Origin: Sediminibacterium goheungense
GTDB taxonomy: Bacteria > Bacteroidota > Bacteroidia > Chitinophagales > Chitinophagaceae
Reading direction: 5' to 3'
Assembly: GCF_004361915.1 (NCBI RefSeq)
Contig: NZ_SNWP01000010.1
Coordinates: 1,576,050 to 1,640,049, forward strand
DNA: 64,000 nucleotides
In this document: piece by piece, positions 42,517-52,048 of the stretch
How the letters are laid out: every line of letters starts with the position of its first letter
Position numbering within the stretch: the first letter of the stretch is position 1
The notes under the pieces: generated by a model
The model's input: only the letters and a program-made list of their open reading frames with translations
What the model was told of the DNA's origin: nothing
The model's database searches: none
Position numbers and translations under genes: made by a program

Positions 42517-44157
42517 TTATTCGAATACAACCAGTTCAGCAGCCCGGTACCATTCCGGATAGCGGTCGCTGTACTGTATATCAATATTTTTTCTTTTGAT
42601 TTTAAGTGTAGGGGTCAATAGACCATTTTGAATGGTCCATTCTTCTTTACATACAATCAGCCTTGCCAGCTGCTCATGGTGCTCGAGTGTCTGGTTAAGA
42701 TCATCCAGTAGTTTAGATAATTCCTTTTTTAATACTTCCTGATCTTTGTCTATAACCTGTTCAGTAAGTGTACAAAGTACCATGGCAGCAGGTTGTCCTG
42801 ATCCAATCACACAAACCTGACCCAGATAAGGATGTGTCAAAAGCTGGTTTTCGATGGGTGCCGGTGTAATATATTTTCCTTTACCTGTTTTAAACTGATC
42901 CTTGATACGACCTGTAATGGTAAGGTATCCTTCCGCATCTATAGAACCTTCATCACCTGTTTTGAGAAAACCATCTTCAAAACACTGCGCCGATAATTCG
43001 GGCTCTTTATAATAACCCAGCATGGATGCATCGCTTTTTACCTGCACCTCATTATCTTTTCCCAATCTTACCATTACACCGGCATAAGGTTGCCCCACTG
43101 TTCCAAATTTTGCCGACATTTTTTTATTTACATGTGAAAGTGCCACATTCTCTGTCATGCCGTAGGCTTCCTGAATAATAATACCCAGTTTTGCATACCA
43201 ATATAATAATGCCGGATTGATAGGAGAGGCGCCGGTAAAAATATGCCGGGCTCTTCCGAGTCCTAATTTTTTTCGAATCGTCTTTTTGATAAGCGTGGAA
43301 ACAAGGGGTATACTTAATAGCCGATCCAGTTTTTTCTGTGGCATTTTTTTCAGGATGCCTTCCTGCATTTTTTCCCAGATACGGGGCACAGCTAAAAATA
43401 TCGTAGGCTGTGTATAAGCGAGATTGGTGGCAAAAGTATCCAGCGACTCCACGAAATAAACCGTACTTCCTGTAAAAATGGTTCCACATTCTACCAGCAT
43501 ACGTTCGGCTACATGACACAATGGTAAATAAGAAAATAATATTTCTGTTTGAATAGTGGGAAAATTTTTAAGAAAAGCATTCACTGCAAAAGCCATGGCA
43601 TGATAGGTATGCATAACACCTTTCGCCTGACCCGTTGTTCCGGAAGTATAAACAATACAGGCCAAAGCCTCAGGATCAAGTTGGGGAATACCGTTAAGTG
43701 GTAAATGTGTTGCCACCAGCTCATCCCAATTCATACAACCGGCATTCGGGTAAAAAGGAAAACTGATCTGTTCAAGTGTATCCGGAACACCTTTTCTGAT
43801 CTGTTCAGGTTGATCAAGTTTGCCAATAAAAATAGCTTTGCTTTCACTATGCAGAATAATTTCCTGTAAAGTTTCTGCACTGATATTCGGATAGAGGGGT
43901 ACGGAAACACAGCCTGCCATAGCAATGGCCAGATCGGACATGATCCAGTGCGCACAATTCTTACTTAATATGGCTATTTTATCATCCTTTCCAAATCCCA
44001 TTGCATTCAATGCAGCTGCCATACTCCGGATTTGTTCACCGGCCTGTTTCCACGTGAATGTCTGATAAACACCCTTTACCGGTTCTGCTAAAAAAAGCTG
44101 ATCGGGTTTTGTCTGTTCATATTCACAGAATTTTTCAACAATATTAGGATAGTACAT
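42517..44157 (-). CDS. Long-chain acyl-CoA ligase (AMP-forming)
   Basis: About 546 residues from the ATG at 44157 (MYYPNIVEKF), 10 bases after the acyltransferase stop; a start 9 codons upstream would overlap it. AMP-binding motif CIVYTSGTTGQAKGVMHTY, adenine-binding EAYGMTENVA, and the hinge/Lys region FLKTGDEGSIDAEGYLTITGRIKDQFKTGKGKYITP. Family: fatty-acyl-CoA synthetase (FAA/AMP-dependent, eukaryote-like long form). With the upstream acyltransferase it suggests a lipid-remodelling pair. Confidence 0.93.
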   Translation of the reverse strand: MYYPNIVEKFCEYEQTKPDQLFLAEPVKGVYQTFTWKQAGEQIRSMAAALNAMGFGKDDKIAILSKNCAHWIMSDLAIAMAGCVSVPLYPNISAETLQEIILHSESKAIFIGKLDQPEQIRKGVPDTLEQISFPFYPNAGCMNWDELVATHLPLNGIPQLDPEALACIVYTSGTTGQAKGVMHTYHAMAFAVNAFLKNFPTIQTEILFSYLPLCHVAERMLVECGTIFTGSTVYFVESLDTFATNLAYTQPTIFLAVPRIWEKMQEGILKKMPQKKLDRLLSIPLVSTLIKKTIRKKLGLGRARHIFTGASPINPALLYWYAKLGIIIQEAYGMTENVALSHVNKKMSAKFGTVGQPYAGVMVRLGKDNEVQVKSDASMLGYYKEPELSAQCFEDGFLKTGDEGSIDAEGYLTITGRIKDQFKTGKGKYITPAPIENQLLTHPYLGQVCVIGSGQPAAMVLCTLTEQVIDKDQEVLKKELSKLLDDLNQTLEHHEQLARLIVCKEEWTIQNGLLTPTLKIKRKNIDIQYSDRYPEWYRAAELVVFE

Positions 44158-44167
44158 AGGAGGGTGT

Positions 44168-44743
44168 TTATATCGATGATTCATTTTGTAAATGCGCGAG
44201 TCCCTGATCTGCTTTTTTTCCCTGAACAGGGGCGTAAAAAGAAATGATACATTTGAAATCGGCAGCTTCATCTTCCGTAGGATAAAAAGGTGCCGCGAAA
44301 TACACTTGTTTCTTTTTGAAATCAAATGCAGTCATGATAATGGGCACACCCGCCTTTTTCGCGATATGATAAAAACCGGTTTTCAGTCGCTCTACTTTTT
44401 TTCTTGTTCCCTCTGGTGATAAAGCCAATACAAATTGCTCATGCTGGTTAAAAAGATCCACTACCTGATCAACCATATTGTGTTTATTGGATCTGTCAAC
44501 AGGATAGCCCCCCATACGGCGAAAGAAAAAACCGAAACGGCTCTCAAACAATTCTGCCTTGCCTAAATATTTAACGTGCTGTAAACTCAGTACACTGCGC
44601 ACAGCCAGTCCGATAATAAAATCCCAGGCACTGGTATGGGGCGCTACAATAATGACAGCTTTGGGAATATGATGCGGAAAGTCTGACTGAACCTTCCATC
44701 CCGTCATCCACAGGTAAAGTTTCCAGAGTAGTCTCATGGGCAA
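44168..44743 (-). CDS. 1-acyl-glycerol-3-phosphate acyltransferase-family protein
   Basis: 191 residues. HTSAWD (HxxxxD catalytic motif, near residue 36), FFRRMGGYPVDRS and SPEGTRKKVE (the glycerophosphate-binding PEGTR block) define the PlsC-like fold. It is shorter than PlsC and of the type called acyltransferase family in Bacteroidota. An alternative start is Met3. Transcribed with the acyl-CoA ligase that follows. Confidence 0.9.
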   Translation of the reverse strand: MPMRLLWKLYLWMTGWKVQSDFPHHIPKAVIIVAPHTSAWDFIIGLAVRSVLSLQHVKYLGKAELFESRFGFFFRRMGGYPVDRSNKHNMVDQVVDLFNQHEQFVLALSPEGTRKKVERLKTGFYHIAKKAGVPIIMTAFDFKKKQVYFAAPFYPTEDEAADFKCIISFYAPVQGKKADQGLAHLQNESSI

Positions 44744-44757
44744 GCAGTTGGAGACAA

Positions 44758-44842
44758 GATAATTTGAAAATGTGACAATTTATCCGCCTGAGGCGGATAA
44801 AAATGACCGGCTTGGTATGAATTATCACATTTTCAAATTATC
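44758..44842. repeat. Nested inverted repeat reaching into uvrB
   Basis: Outer arms 44758-44780 and 44820-44842 (22 of 23 complementary; 8-base units GATAATTT GAAAATGT GACAATTT) enclose an inner palindrome TTATCCGCC/GGCGGATAA (44780-44800). The right arm encodes the last residues and the stop of uvrB. Confidence 0.92.
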
Positions 44843-46864
44843 ACATTTCTTCTGCAGCGCAAACATTTCATCTCTCAGCCTCGCTGCTTCTATAAAATCA
44901 AGGTCGCGTGCGGCTTTTTCCATTTGCTTTTTGGTAGCAGCAATCGCTTTTTCTATTTGTGGGATCGTTTTGTACTCTACCTGCTCTTCTGCTGCTGTAG
45001 ATACAAGTTGTTCCTCTTTTTGTAAAGCATACGGATTTGACGGATCATATCCTTTGATATCGAGTACCGATGTTTGTGCAAAAACCTGCTCCTTACTTTT
45101 GATCACCGTTTTAGGCGTGATATTATGTGCAATATTATAAGCAATCTGTTTTTCTCTCCTTCTGCTGGTCTCATCAATGGTACGCTGCATACTCTCCGTC
45201 ATCTTATCTGCATAAAAAATAACCAGTCCATCAACATTTCTGGCGGCACGACCAGCCGTCTGCGTTAGAGATCTTTCATTTCTTAAAAACCCTTCTTTGT
45301 CAGCATCCAGAATAGCCACCAGTGAAACCTCTGGTAAATCAAGTCCTTCACGTAAAAGATTTACGCCTACCAATACATCTATCACACCCAGACGCAGGTC
45401 GCGTAAAATTTCTACCCGCTCCAGCGTATCAACATCACTGTGAATGTATTTTGATTTGATATTGATTCTGCCCAGGTATTTGTCCATTTCCTCTGCCATT
45501 CTTTTGGTAAGGGTGGTTACCAGCACACGGTCTCCTTTTTTAACACGTTTATCAATTTCATCTAACAGATCATCAATCTGGTTCACACTGGGTCTTATTT
45601 CAATAGGCGGATCTAATAAACCTGTGGGGCGCACAACCTGCTCTACCACCACACCACCGGTTTTTTCCAGCTCATAATCACCCGGTGTGGCGCTTACAAA
45701 AACAGTTTGTCCAATCAGCGATTCAAATTCATGAAAATTCAAAGGCCGGTTATCCATGGCACTGGGCAGGCGGAAACCATAATCTACAAGCACCATTTTC
45801 CTGCTCCGGTCACCCCCGTACATACCTGCTACCTGAGGTACCGTTTGATGGCTTTCATCAATCACGCAAAGAAAATCTTTGGGAAAATAATCCAGCAAAC
45901 AGAAAGGTCTTGTTCCCGGCTGCCGGCGATCGAAAAAGCGGGAGTAGTTTTCAATACCATTACAATAACCGAGTTCACGAATCATTTCCAGGTCATATTC
46001 CACTCGTTCTTTTAAACGCTGCGCTTCTATAAATTTTCCGATATTTTTAAAATATTCCACCTGAGCCATCATCTCATCCTGTATCTCATGCATCACCTGC
46101 TGAATCATGTCTTTGGGTGCCAGGTAGAGGTTGGCAGGAAAGATGGCCGCAGTATCCATCAAACCGATTCTTTTATTGGTGGCCGTTTCGATGCTTTCTA
46201 TTTCTTCTATTTCATCTCCGAAAAAACTAATCCGGTAACCAAAATCAACATAGGGCAGGTTAATATCAACAGTATCGCCTTTTACACGGAAAGTACCTCT
46301 TTTAAATTCTTCCTGACTCCTGTTGTATAGGGCATTTACCAACTGATGCAGAAAGCCCTGCCTCGAAATAACCTGTCCTTTATGAATACGGATAATACCA
46401 TTTTCGTATTCGGTAGGGTTACCCATACCATAAATACAGCTCACACTGGCCACTACAATAATATCTCTCCTTCCACTCAATAATTGTGAAGTAGCCTGTA
46501 AGCGAAGTTTATCGAGTTCTTCATTAATACTGAGGTCCTTTTCAATATAGGTATCACTCACCGGCATATAGGCTTCCGGCTGGTAATAATCATAGTAGCT
46601 AACAAAATATCCAACAGCATTATCCGGGAAAAACTGTTTGAATTCGCCGTATAGTTGTGCTACGAGTGTTTTATTATGTGTTAGTACCAATGTGGGTCTT
46701 TGTACATTATTGATCACATTGGCCATGGTAAAAGTTTTACCACTACCCGTTACACCCAGCAGCGTCTGGTATTGCTCGCCATTCTGAATACCTTCGGTAA
46801 GCTGTGCAATAGCCGAAGGCTGATCACCTGCGGGTTGATATGGTGAATGAAGTTTGAATGGCAT
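44825..46864 (-). CDS. uvrB: Excinuclease ABC subunit B
   Basis: 679 residues. Walker A LLGVTGSGKTFTMA (about 35-48), the beta-hairpin region YYDYYQPEAYMPVSDTYIEKD, DESHQTVPQ, VGVNLLREGLDLPEVSLVAILDADKEGFLR and QTAGRAARN motif VI, followed by a C-terminal UVR domain (AAR LRDEMFALQKK). It is the damage-verifying helicase of nucleotide excision repair. The last six residues (CDNLKM) and the TGA come from the repeat arm at 44820-44842. Confidence 0.97.
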   Translation of the reverse strand: MPFKLHSPYQPAGDQPSAIAQLTEGIQNGEQYQTLLGVTGSGKTFTMANVINNVQRPTLVLTHNKTLVAQLYGEFKQFFPDNAVGYFVSYYDYYQPEAYMPVSDTYIEKDLSINEELDKLRLQATSQLLSGRRDIIVVASVSCIYGMGNPTEYENGIIRIHKGQVISRQGFLHQLVNALYNRSQEEFKRGTFRVKGDTVDINLPYVDFGYRISFFGDEIEEIESIETATNKRIGLMDTAAIFPANLYLAPKDMIQQVMHEIQDEMMAQVEYFKNIGKFIEAQRLKERVEYDLEMIRELGYCNGIENYSRFFDRRQPGTRPFCLLDYFPKDFLCVIDESHQTVPQVAGMYGGDRSRKMVLVDYGFRLPSAMDNRPLNFHEFESLIGQTVFVSATPGDYELEKTGGVVVEQVVRPTGLLDPPIEIRPSVNQIDDLLDEIDKRVKKGDRVLVTTLTKRMAEEMDKYLGRINIKSKYIHSDVDTLERVEILRDLRLGVIDVLVGVNLLREGLDLPEVSLVAILDADKEGFLRNERSLTQTAGRAARNVDGLVIFYADKMTESMQRTIDETSRRREKQIAYNIAHNITPKTVIKSKEQVFAQTSVLDIKGYDPSNPYALQKEEQLVSTAAEEQVEYKTIPQIEKAIAATKKQMEKAARDLDFIEAARLRDEMFALQKKCDNLKM

Positions 46865-46992
46865 ATAGAGTACTTAAACGAAAAATAAAGTTACAGTGTA
46901 AATATTTTTAAAAACTGAAAACTTGTTGCTGCATAAAAGAAACCCGTTGTGTATATTTATGTTAGATTTATTTCTAACAACATTCCTCTCAT

Positions 46993-48087
46993 ATGCGTGT
47001 TGATGCTGATGATATAGTTCAAAAATCTACTTTCAACCTTGAACATTTTTTCGAACTCTCAGCAGATTTGTTTTGTATAGCCGGTTATGATGGGTATTTC
47101 AGAAAAATAAACAGTGCTGTTTGTAAAACACTGGGGTATAGTGAGCAGGAATTGTTAGCTGTTCCTATTTCCAGTTTTATTCATCCCGACGACCGACATA
47201 TTACCGCCCGTTACCGGAATGAACTGATTCAGGGGGAACCACTCCTGCATTTCGAAAACCGTTATATCACCAAAACCGGTGACATAGTATGGCTTTCCTG
47301 GACCTCCATGCCTGCTGCTGATGAAGAACTTGTTTATGCCATCGCTAAAAATATCAGTCATAAAAAATCAGAAGAAGCCGATCGTAATAAACTGATTACT
47401 GAATTAGGCCAATTGAATAATAATCTTAAACAACTCTCTTACACAACATCGCACGATCTCCGTTCGCCGGTTAATAACCTGCTGAGCATTTTCAACCTTT
47501 TGAATAAACGTACCATTGAGGATGAAGAAGTACAAAGATTTCTGGTTATTCTGAAATCGGGTACCGAAAGATTAAAAGAAACGCTCAATGAATACATTGA
47601 TCTGTTAAATAAAAACCAGCACCTGAAAATTGAAAAAGAAGAAATTTTTTTTCAGGATGTGTACCAAAGTGTTACCAGTTCTATACAAACATTGATTATT
47701 GACTCCAAAGTTGCTATCAAAACAGATTTTGAAGCATTGCCCTCCGTTTATTTCAACCGCTATTACCTGGAAAGTGTTTTTCTCAATTTAATTACCAACG
47801 CTATTAAATATGCATTTCCGGGAAGGCCCCCCGTAATTGAATTTCATAGCTGGATTGAAAACGATGAGTTGTTACTGAGTGTTACTGATAACGGAAGAGG
47901 ATTTGATATGGAAAAAGTAAAAGATCGCATTTTCGGTATGCAACAACGTTTTCATGAACACAATGATAGTAAGGGAATTGGCTTATACCTTGTACACCAT
48001 CACATAAATTCTATGGATGGTAACATTACTGTAAACAGCCAGCCAGATAAAGGAACTTCTTTTATCATCCGTTTTGCAAAACAATAA
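46993..48087 (+). CDS. PAS-domain sensor histidine kinase
   Basis: 364 residues, no membrane segment. PAS + PAC domain at about 15-130 (FFELSADLFCIAGYDGYFRKINSAVCKTLGYSEQELL, ... WLSWTSMPAADEELVYAIAKNIS), HisKA with LSYTTSHDLRSPVNNLLS, and HATPase with FLNLITNAIKYAFP, DNGRGFDMEKV and SKGIGLYLVHHHIN. Cytoplasmic kinase; no adjacent response regulator. A TATATTTA element near 46951 may be its -7 box. Confidence 0.92.
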   Translation: MRVDADDIVQKSTFNLEHFFELSADLFCIAGYDGYFRKINSAVCKTLGYSEQELLAVPISSFIHPDDRHITARYRNELIQGEPLLHFENRYITKTGDIVWLSWTSMPAADEELVYAIAKNISHKKSEEADRNKLITELGQLNNNLKQLSYTTSHDLRSPVNNLLSIFNLLNKRTIEDEEVQRFLVILKSGTERLKETLNEYIDLLNKNQHLKIEKEEIFFQDVYQSVTSSIQTLIIDSKVAIKTDFEALPSVYFNRYYLESVFLNLITNAIKYAFPGRPPVIEFHSWIENDELLLSVTDNGRGFDMEKVKDRIFGMQQRFHEHNDSKGIGLYLVHHHINSMDGNITVNSQPDKGTSFIIRFAKQ

Positions 48088-48109
48088 CTACAATACACCT
48101 AACTATTTT

Positions 48110-48925
48110 ATGCCGAGTAATAAACCTATTTTCCTGATTGCATTTTTATGTTCCGGATTAACAGCAATGAGTCAAAATGGGAACGAAGCTTTTTTTGCTT
48201 TCAGGGAAGATGGATCACCAGCCGGTAGTCTTAACAGGGCTGCCTATTTTATGCATCGTGTAAAAGAAAACGATACTACCTACGTTTGTCGCTTTTACCA
48301 GACAACCGGACCCATGATAAAATGTGAAACCTATAAAGATGAAAATCTATCCATACCACATGGTCGTTTTGCATGGTATAACAAAACAGGCAGTTTAGAT
48401 AGTACTGGTTTGGTAAAAAATGCAAAAAAAGATGGTTACTGGGAATTTAGAAAGCCTGATGGCTCGATGAACATGAGCATTTTTTTTGAAAACGGCAAAC
48501 ATGTCTGGACCAGAAACTTCACAACCAATATCACAACTTATGCCGATGGAAGGATACTTGATCTGAATTCAAAATCCTATAAAGATTCTATTGCTGCCAT
48601 CGTTGATGCAATCGCTGACAAAAAACCCGCTGAATTCAAAGGGGGGTTAAAGGGTTGGAGCAACTATATTGAAAAAACACTGCAAACACCAGGTCGCTTC
48701 AGTGGTATTGCCGGAAGAGGGGCAAGAGGTCGTGTTGTTGTAAGCTTTACGATCGACACAGAGGGTAGGGCAACAGATATGTACATCGATCATTCTGTGG
48801 AATGGTCGGTAGATATGGAAACGATCAGGATTTTAAAAGAGAGCCCCAGATGGAGTCCTGCCATGCAAAACGGCAAACCGGTAATTTATCGCCATAAACA
48901 AAGTGTTACATTCGTAGTAAGTTAA
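48110..48925 (+). CDS. TonB C-terminal domain protein
   Basis: About 271 residues from ATG 48110 with a signal-like N-terminus (IFLIAFLCSGLTAMSQ). Middle part resembles the MORN-like antitoxin/toxin repeat style (DENLSIPHGRFAWYNKTGSLDSTGLVKNAKKDGYWEFRKPDGSM). The C-terminus RVVVSFTIDTEGRATDMYIDHSVEWSVDMETIRIL is a TonB C-terminal domain. As an exported protein without a TonB transmembrane-anchor proline region it is a TonB-like secreted protein rather than a classical energy transducer. It follows the PAS kinase by 22 bases. Confidence 0.85.
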   Translation: MPSNKPIFLIAFLCSGLTAMSQNGNEAFFAFREDGSPAGSLNRAAYFMHRVKENDTTYVCRFYQTTGPMIKCETYKDENLSIPHGRFAWYNKTGSLDSTGLVKNAKKDGYWEFRKPDGSMNMSIFFENGKHVWTRNFTTNITTYADGRILDLNSKSYKDSIAAIVDAIADKKPAEFKGGLKGWSNYIEKTLQTPGRFSGIAGRGARGRVVVSFTIDTEGRATDMYIDHSVEWSVDMETIRILKESPRWSPAMQNGKPVIYRHKQSVTFVVS

Positions 48926-49017
48926 TTGAAAATCAAACAGTTATACATTTTTTGCAAAACTTAATATTAATTAATTGTTACCAATTCGTAAATTCATAGA
49001 GCTATCAAGCCCTGAAT

Positions 49018-50220
49018 TTGCGCAAAAAACTGTACATATTATTCATTTCCACGGTATTATACATTTCCACCGGCTATGCACAAAATACTGTGTCGGAGAA
49101 AGAACTGGTATTGGACTTTTATGGCGATTCTATTGCCTTACCGCAGGATTCCTCTATTCTTGTTGATTTCAGTGAGCCGCTTTCTAAAAAAGGGATTGGT
49201 GATTTTTACAGCAAGCTTACATCTGGTACATATCAACTGTTGATTCAACAATTACTGCAATACAGGGATAGCCGCAAACTCGACGATTGGTTTTATTATC
49301 AGCTGATCAGGACCACAGCAGAAAAGTTAAGTCCCAAAGCTGCTAACTATCATCGCTATACCCTGTACAAATGGTTTTTACTGAATGAATCGGGTTATAG
49401 TTCCACCTTACGTTTCCGGAACGACACTTTGTTATTGTATGTAAGAAGCGAGGAAAATATTTATGATATTCCTTATTACATGACAGGTGACAAACAATAT
49501 GTTTGCCTCAATTACCACGACTACAATAATAAGGTTGCGGTAGATGCCGTCTCTTTCACTACAGTTGCCCTGTATGATGGGGGTACCAACAGGTTTTCGT
49601 ACAAAGTAACCAGGCTGCCACAGATCAGAAACAACAATTTTACTGTTAAACAGCTATACTTCGATTATAAAAACAAGGAATATAAATTCAATGTATTGCT
49701 GGATCAGCAGGTTCAGAAAATTTTTACCAACTATCCGGTAGTTGACTATGCATCACAATTTGGTATTCCACTTAGCCAGACCACTTATAATTCACTGGTG
49801 CCCTTATTAAAGGAAGCAGTAAGTAAAATGAATCAGCAACAGGGTGTTGATTATCTGATGCATTTTACCCGCTCAGCTTTTCTGTTTGAAACAGATACCA
49901 AAGCTTACGGAAAAGAAAAACGTTTATCAGCAGAACAAACTTTGTTTTATGAATACAGTGATTGCGAGGATCGCTCTGCGTTTTTCTTCTTTCTGGTAAA
50001 AGAAATCTATCAACTACCTATGATTGTCTTATCCTACCCAACCCATATTACCGTTGCGGTTCAGTTCGATAAGGCTTCAGGTACACCCATTCTGTATAAT
50101 GGAGAGCCTTACTGGGTTTGTGAACCCACTCCACAGAAAAAGAATCTCAAAATCGGTGAGTTGCTTCCTTCCCTTAAAAATCAGGCTTTTGAAGTTGTGT
50201 ATGCTTATAAGCCGCATTGA
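49018..50220 (+). CDS. Secreted transglutaminase-like protein
   Basis: 400 residues, TTG start at 49018 followed by a normal signal peptide (LYILFISTVLYISTGYAQ). The last third has a papain-like/transglutaminase arrangement: RLSAEQTLFYEYSDCEDRSAFFFFLVKEI (Cys) and later LPMIVLSYPTHITVAVQF (His) with an Asp-containing segment, resembling the transglutaminase superfamily of uncharacterised Bacteroidota proteins. Catalytic activity is inference. Confidence 0.75.
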   Translation: MRKKLYILFISTVLYISTGYAQNTVSEKELVLDFYGDSIALPQDSSILVDFSEPLSKKGIGDFYSKLTSGTYQLLIQQLLQYRDSRKLDDWFYYQLIRTTAEKLSPKAANYHRYTLYKWFLLNESGYSSTLRFRNDTLLLYVRSEENIYDIPYYMTGDKQYVCLNYHDYNNKVAVDAVSFTTVALYDGGTNRFSYKVTRLPQIRNNNFTVKQLYFDYKNKEYKFNVLLDQQVQKIFTNYPVVDYASQFGIPLSQTTYNSLVPLLKEAVSKMNQQQGVDYLMHFTRSAFLFETDTKAYGKEKRLSAEQTLFYEYSDCEDRSAFFFFLVKEIYQLPMIVLSYPTHITVAVQFDKASGTPILYNGEPYWVCEPTPQKKNLKIGELLPSLKNQAFEVVYAYKPH

Positions 50221-50348
50221 TATGATTCCCCATTCATCCTTTCCCTTTTTTAGCTGCTAAAAAAATATTTATCTTTTTTGTCTGATCGGGTTCCGGTTAT
50301 TCGTCATATTCCTGTAAACCGTTCACATAAACCTTAAAACAATTTTTT

Positions 50349-50687
50349 ATGAGCAATTTTATGTTCTTATTCAGAGGGGGTCTCGATCCATTTACCGCAT
50401 CACCCGAAGCCATGCAGCAAAACATGGAACAATGGTTTGCCTGGGTAGGCCAGTTACAGGCATCAGGTGTATATGTAGCCGGTGAAGCACTGATGCCAAC
50501 TGGTAAAACCCTGCGCAAAGACCATGTAGTTACCGATGGTCCTTACATGGAAAGCAAGGAAATGGTAGGAGGCTTTTTTGTAGTAAAAGCCGATAGCCTG
50601 GATGCAGCCCTCGAAATTGCCAAAGGCTGTCCGGATCTGGCACTTGGCGGATCTGTGGAAGTTCGTGATGTGGTTGTTTTTGAATGA
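50349..50687 (+). CDS. YCII-related (DGPF) protein
   Basis: 112 residues: MFLFRGGLDPFTASPEAMQQNMEQW, TDGPYMESKEMVGGFFVVKADSLDAALEIAKGCP, the DGPY/DGPF-type YCII signature (DUF1330/YCII fold, a ferredoxin-like alpha+beta barrel). The gene is directly upstream of a sigma factor and overlaps it by four bases; such pairs are typical of ECF42. Probable role: regulator or accessory of that sigma factor. Confidence 0.92.
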   Translation: MSNFMFLFRGGLDPFTASPEAMQQNMEQWFAWVGQLQASGVYVAGEALMPTGKTLRKDHVVTDGPYMESKEMVGGFFVVKADSLDAALEIAKGCPDLALGGSVEVRDVVVFE

Positions 50688-51949
50688 GTGCAGCTACACA
50701 ACATACCGAACAACTGATCGACCATCTTTTCCGGCACCAATCGGGAAAGATGGTTGCTGTATTAAGTCATGTCGCTGGTCTGGAACAGATTAATCTGGTA
50801 GAAGATCTGGTACAGGATACTTTTATCAATGCCCTCCAGCACTGGAAAATAAAAGGCATCCCCGATAACCCGGCAGCCTGGTTAATGCAGGTGGCCAAAA
50901 ACAAAGCCACCGATCTGCTTCGCAGACAGCATTACCATAGCCGTTATATACAATCGCAGGCTGGTTTTAATCCTGTTGAAGAAACCGCTTCTTTTTTTCA
51001 TGAACAGGAAATGAACGACAGCGAATTACGGATGATGTTCGCTTGCTGTCACCCTTCTTTTTCAAAAGAAGACCAGGTTGCACTCACTTTAAAGCTGGTG
51101 TTCTCTTTTTCTGTTACCGAAATAGCAAGAGCACTGGTTGTTTCAGATGCTGCCATGCAAAAAAGACTGGTTCGTGCAAAAGAACTCCTGAAACAAGGAA
51201 ATATTCAACTTGAAATACCAGCCGGTAAACAGTTGCAGGACAGACTATCAATCGTAAGAACCGTTTTATACCTGTTATTCAATGAAGGATACCTTTCACA
51301 CAAAAAAGATGAAATTATCCGACAGGATCTTTGCATGGAAGCCATCCGCTGTGCAAAAATTATTACAGAACACCCGGCTACACAGGATCCCGTAAACGAT
51401 GCTTTGCTGGCATTACTCTGTTTACATGCTGCCCGTTTCGATAGCCGGATATCTGATTCGAATGAATTGATTTTACTGGAACAACAGGATCGGAATCTTT
51501 GGGATAAGGAATTGTTACAGGTAGGTTACCATTACCTTAATCGAGCTTCTGCCGCCCCTGTAATCAGCCAGTACCATATTGAAGCAGCCATTGCTGCCGA
51601 ACATAGTATAGCCCTTGATTTTGCTTCTACCAACTGGACAAGGATTCTTTCTTTATATGATTTATTGACCACGATCAGTCCGGCACCGGCTATTTACCTC
51701 AATCGTGCCATTGTATTGTCTCAGTCAGGAGAAACAGAAAAAGCAATCGCTCAGGTGTTGTCAATTGGGGGTATTGAGCAACTTATCCGCACCGATCACC
51801 AGTACGCTTCTGTATTAGGCTATCTGTACATGAAACTGAGCGATCACATCAAAGCGCTATCTTACCTGCAACAAGCCAAGGCTATCACAAGTTCTCCGGC
51901 AGAACAAAAAATATTACAGGCGAGAATAGATCTTATTACTGCTAATTAA
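50684..51949 (+). CDS. ECF42-type RNA polymerase sigma factor with TPR-like tail
   Basis: 421 residues, larger than usual ECF sigmas. Sigma-2 region (LVEDLVQDTFINALQHWKI, PAAWLMQVAKNKATDLLRRQ), sigma-4 HTH (LTLKLVFSFSVTEIARALVVSDAAMQKRLVRAKELL), then a long C-terminal extension (about 180-420, DUF6596) of helices typical of ECF42, which controls the sigma factor in place of an anti-sigma. Overlap ATGA with the YCII gene indicates coupled translation. Confidence 0.93.
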   Translation: MSAATQHTEQLIDHLFRHQSGKMVAVLSHVAGLEQINLVEDLVQDTFINALQHWKIKGIPDNPAAWLMQVAKNKATDLLRRQHYHSRYIQSQAGFNPVEETASFFHEQEMNDSELRMMFACCHPSFSKEDQVALTLKLVFSFSVTEIARALVVSDAAMQKRLVRAKELLKQGNIQLEIPAGKQLQDRLSIVRTVLYLLFNEGYLSHKKDEIIRQDLCMEAIRCAKIITEHPATQDPVNDALLALLCLHAARFDSRISDSNELILLEQQDRNLWDKELLQVGYHYLNRASAAPVISQYHIEAAIAAEHSIALDFASTNWTRILSLYDLLTTISPAPAIYLNRAIVLSQSGETEKAIAQVLSIGGIEQLIRTDHQYASVLGYLYMKLSDHIKALSYLQQAKAITSSPAEQKILQARIDLITAN

Positions 51950-51958
51950 ATGCTTCCC

Positions 51959-52039
51959 TTCTTCCTTTCTCCCTGCAAAAATAACTTTAGTGATTCATGG
52001 TTTACTAATTACTGAACTTTTTGCGGGAGAAAGGAAGAA
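51959..52039. repeat. 22-bp inverted repeat of TTCCCTTC-type 8-base units
   Basis: Arms 51959-51981 and 52018-52039 are complementary with one extra base in the left arm. Units CTTCCCTT CTTCCTTT CTCCCTGC on the left; GCGGGAGA AAGGAAGA ACAGGAGA on the right. It begins 10 bases after the sigma factor stop and ends 10 bases before the convergent lipoprotein stop. Confidence 0.92.
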
Positions 52040-52048
52040 CAGGAGACT

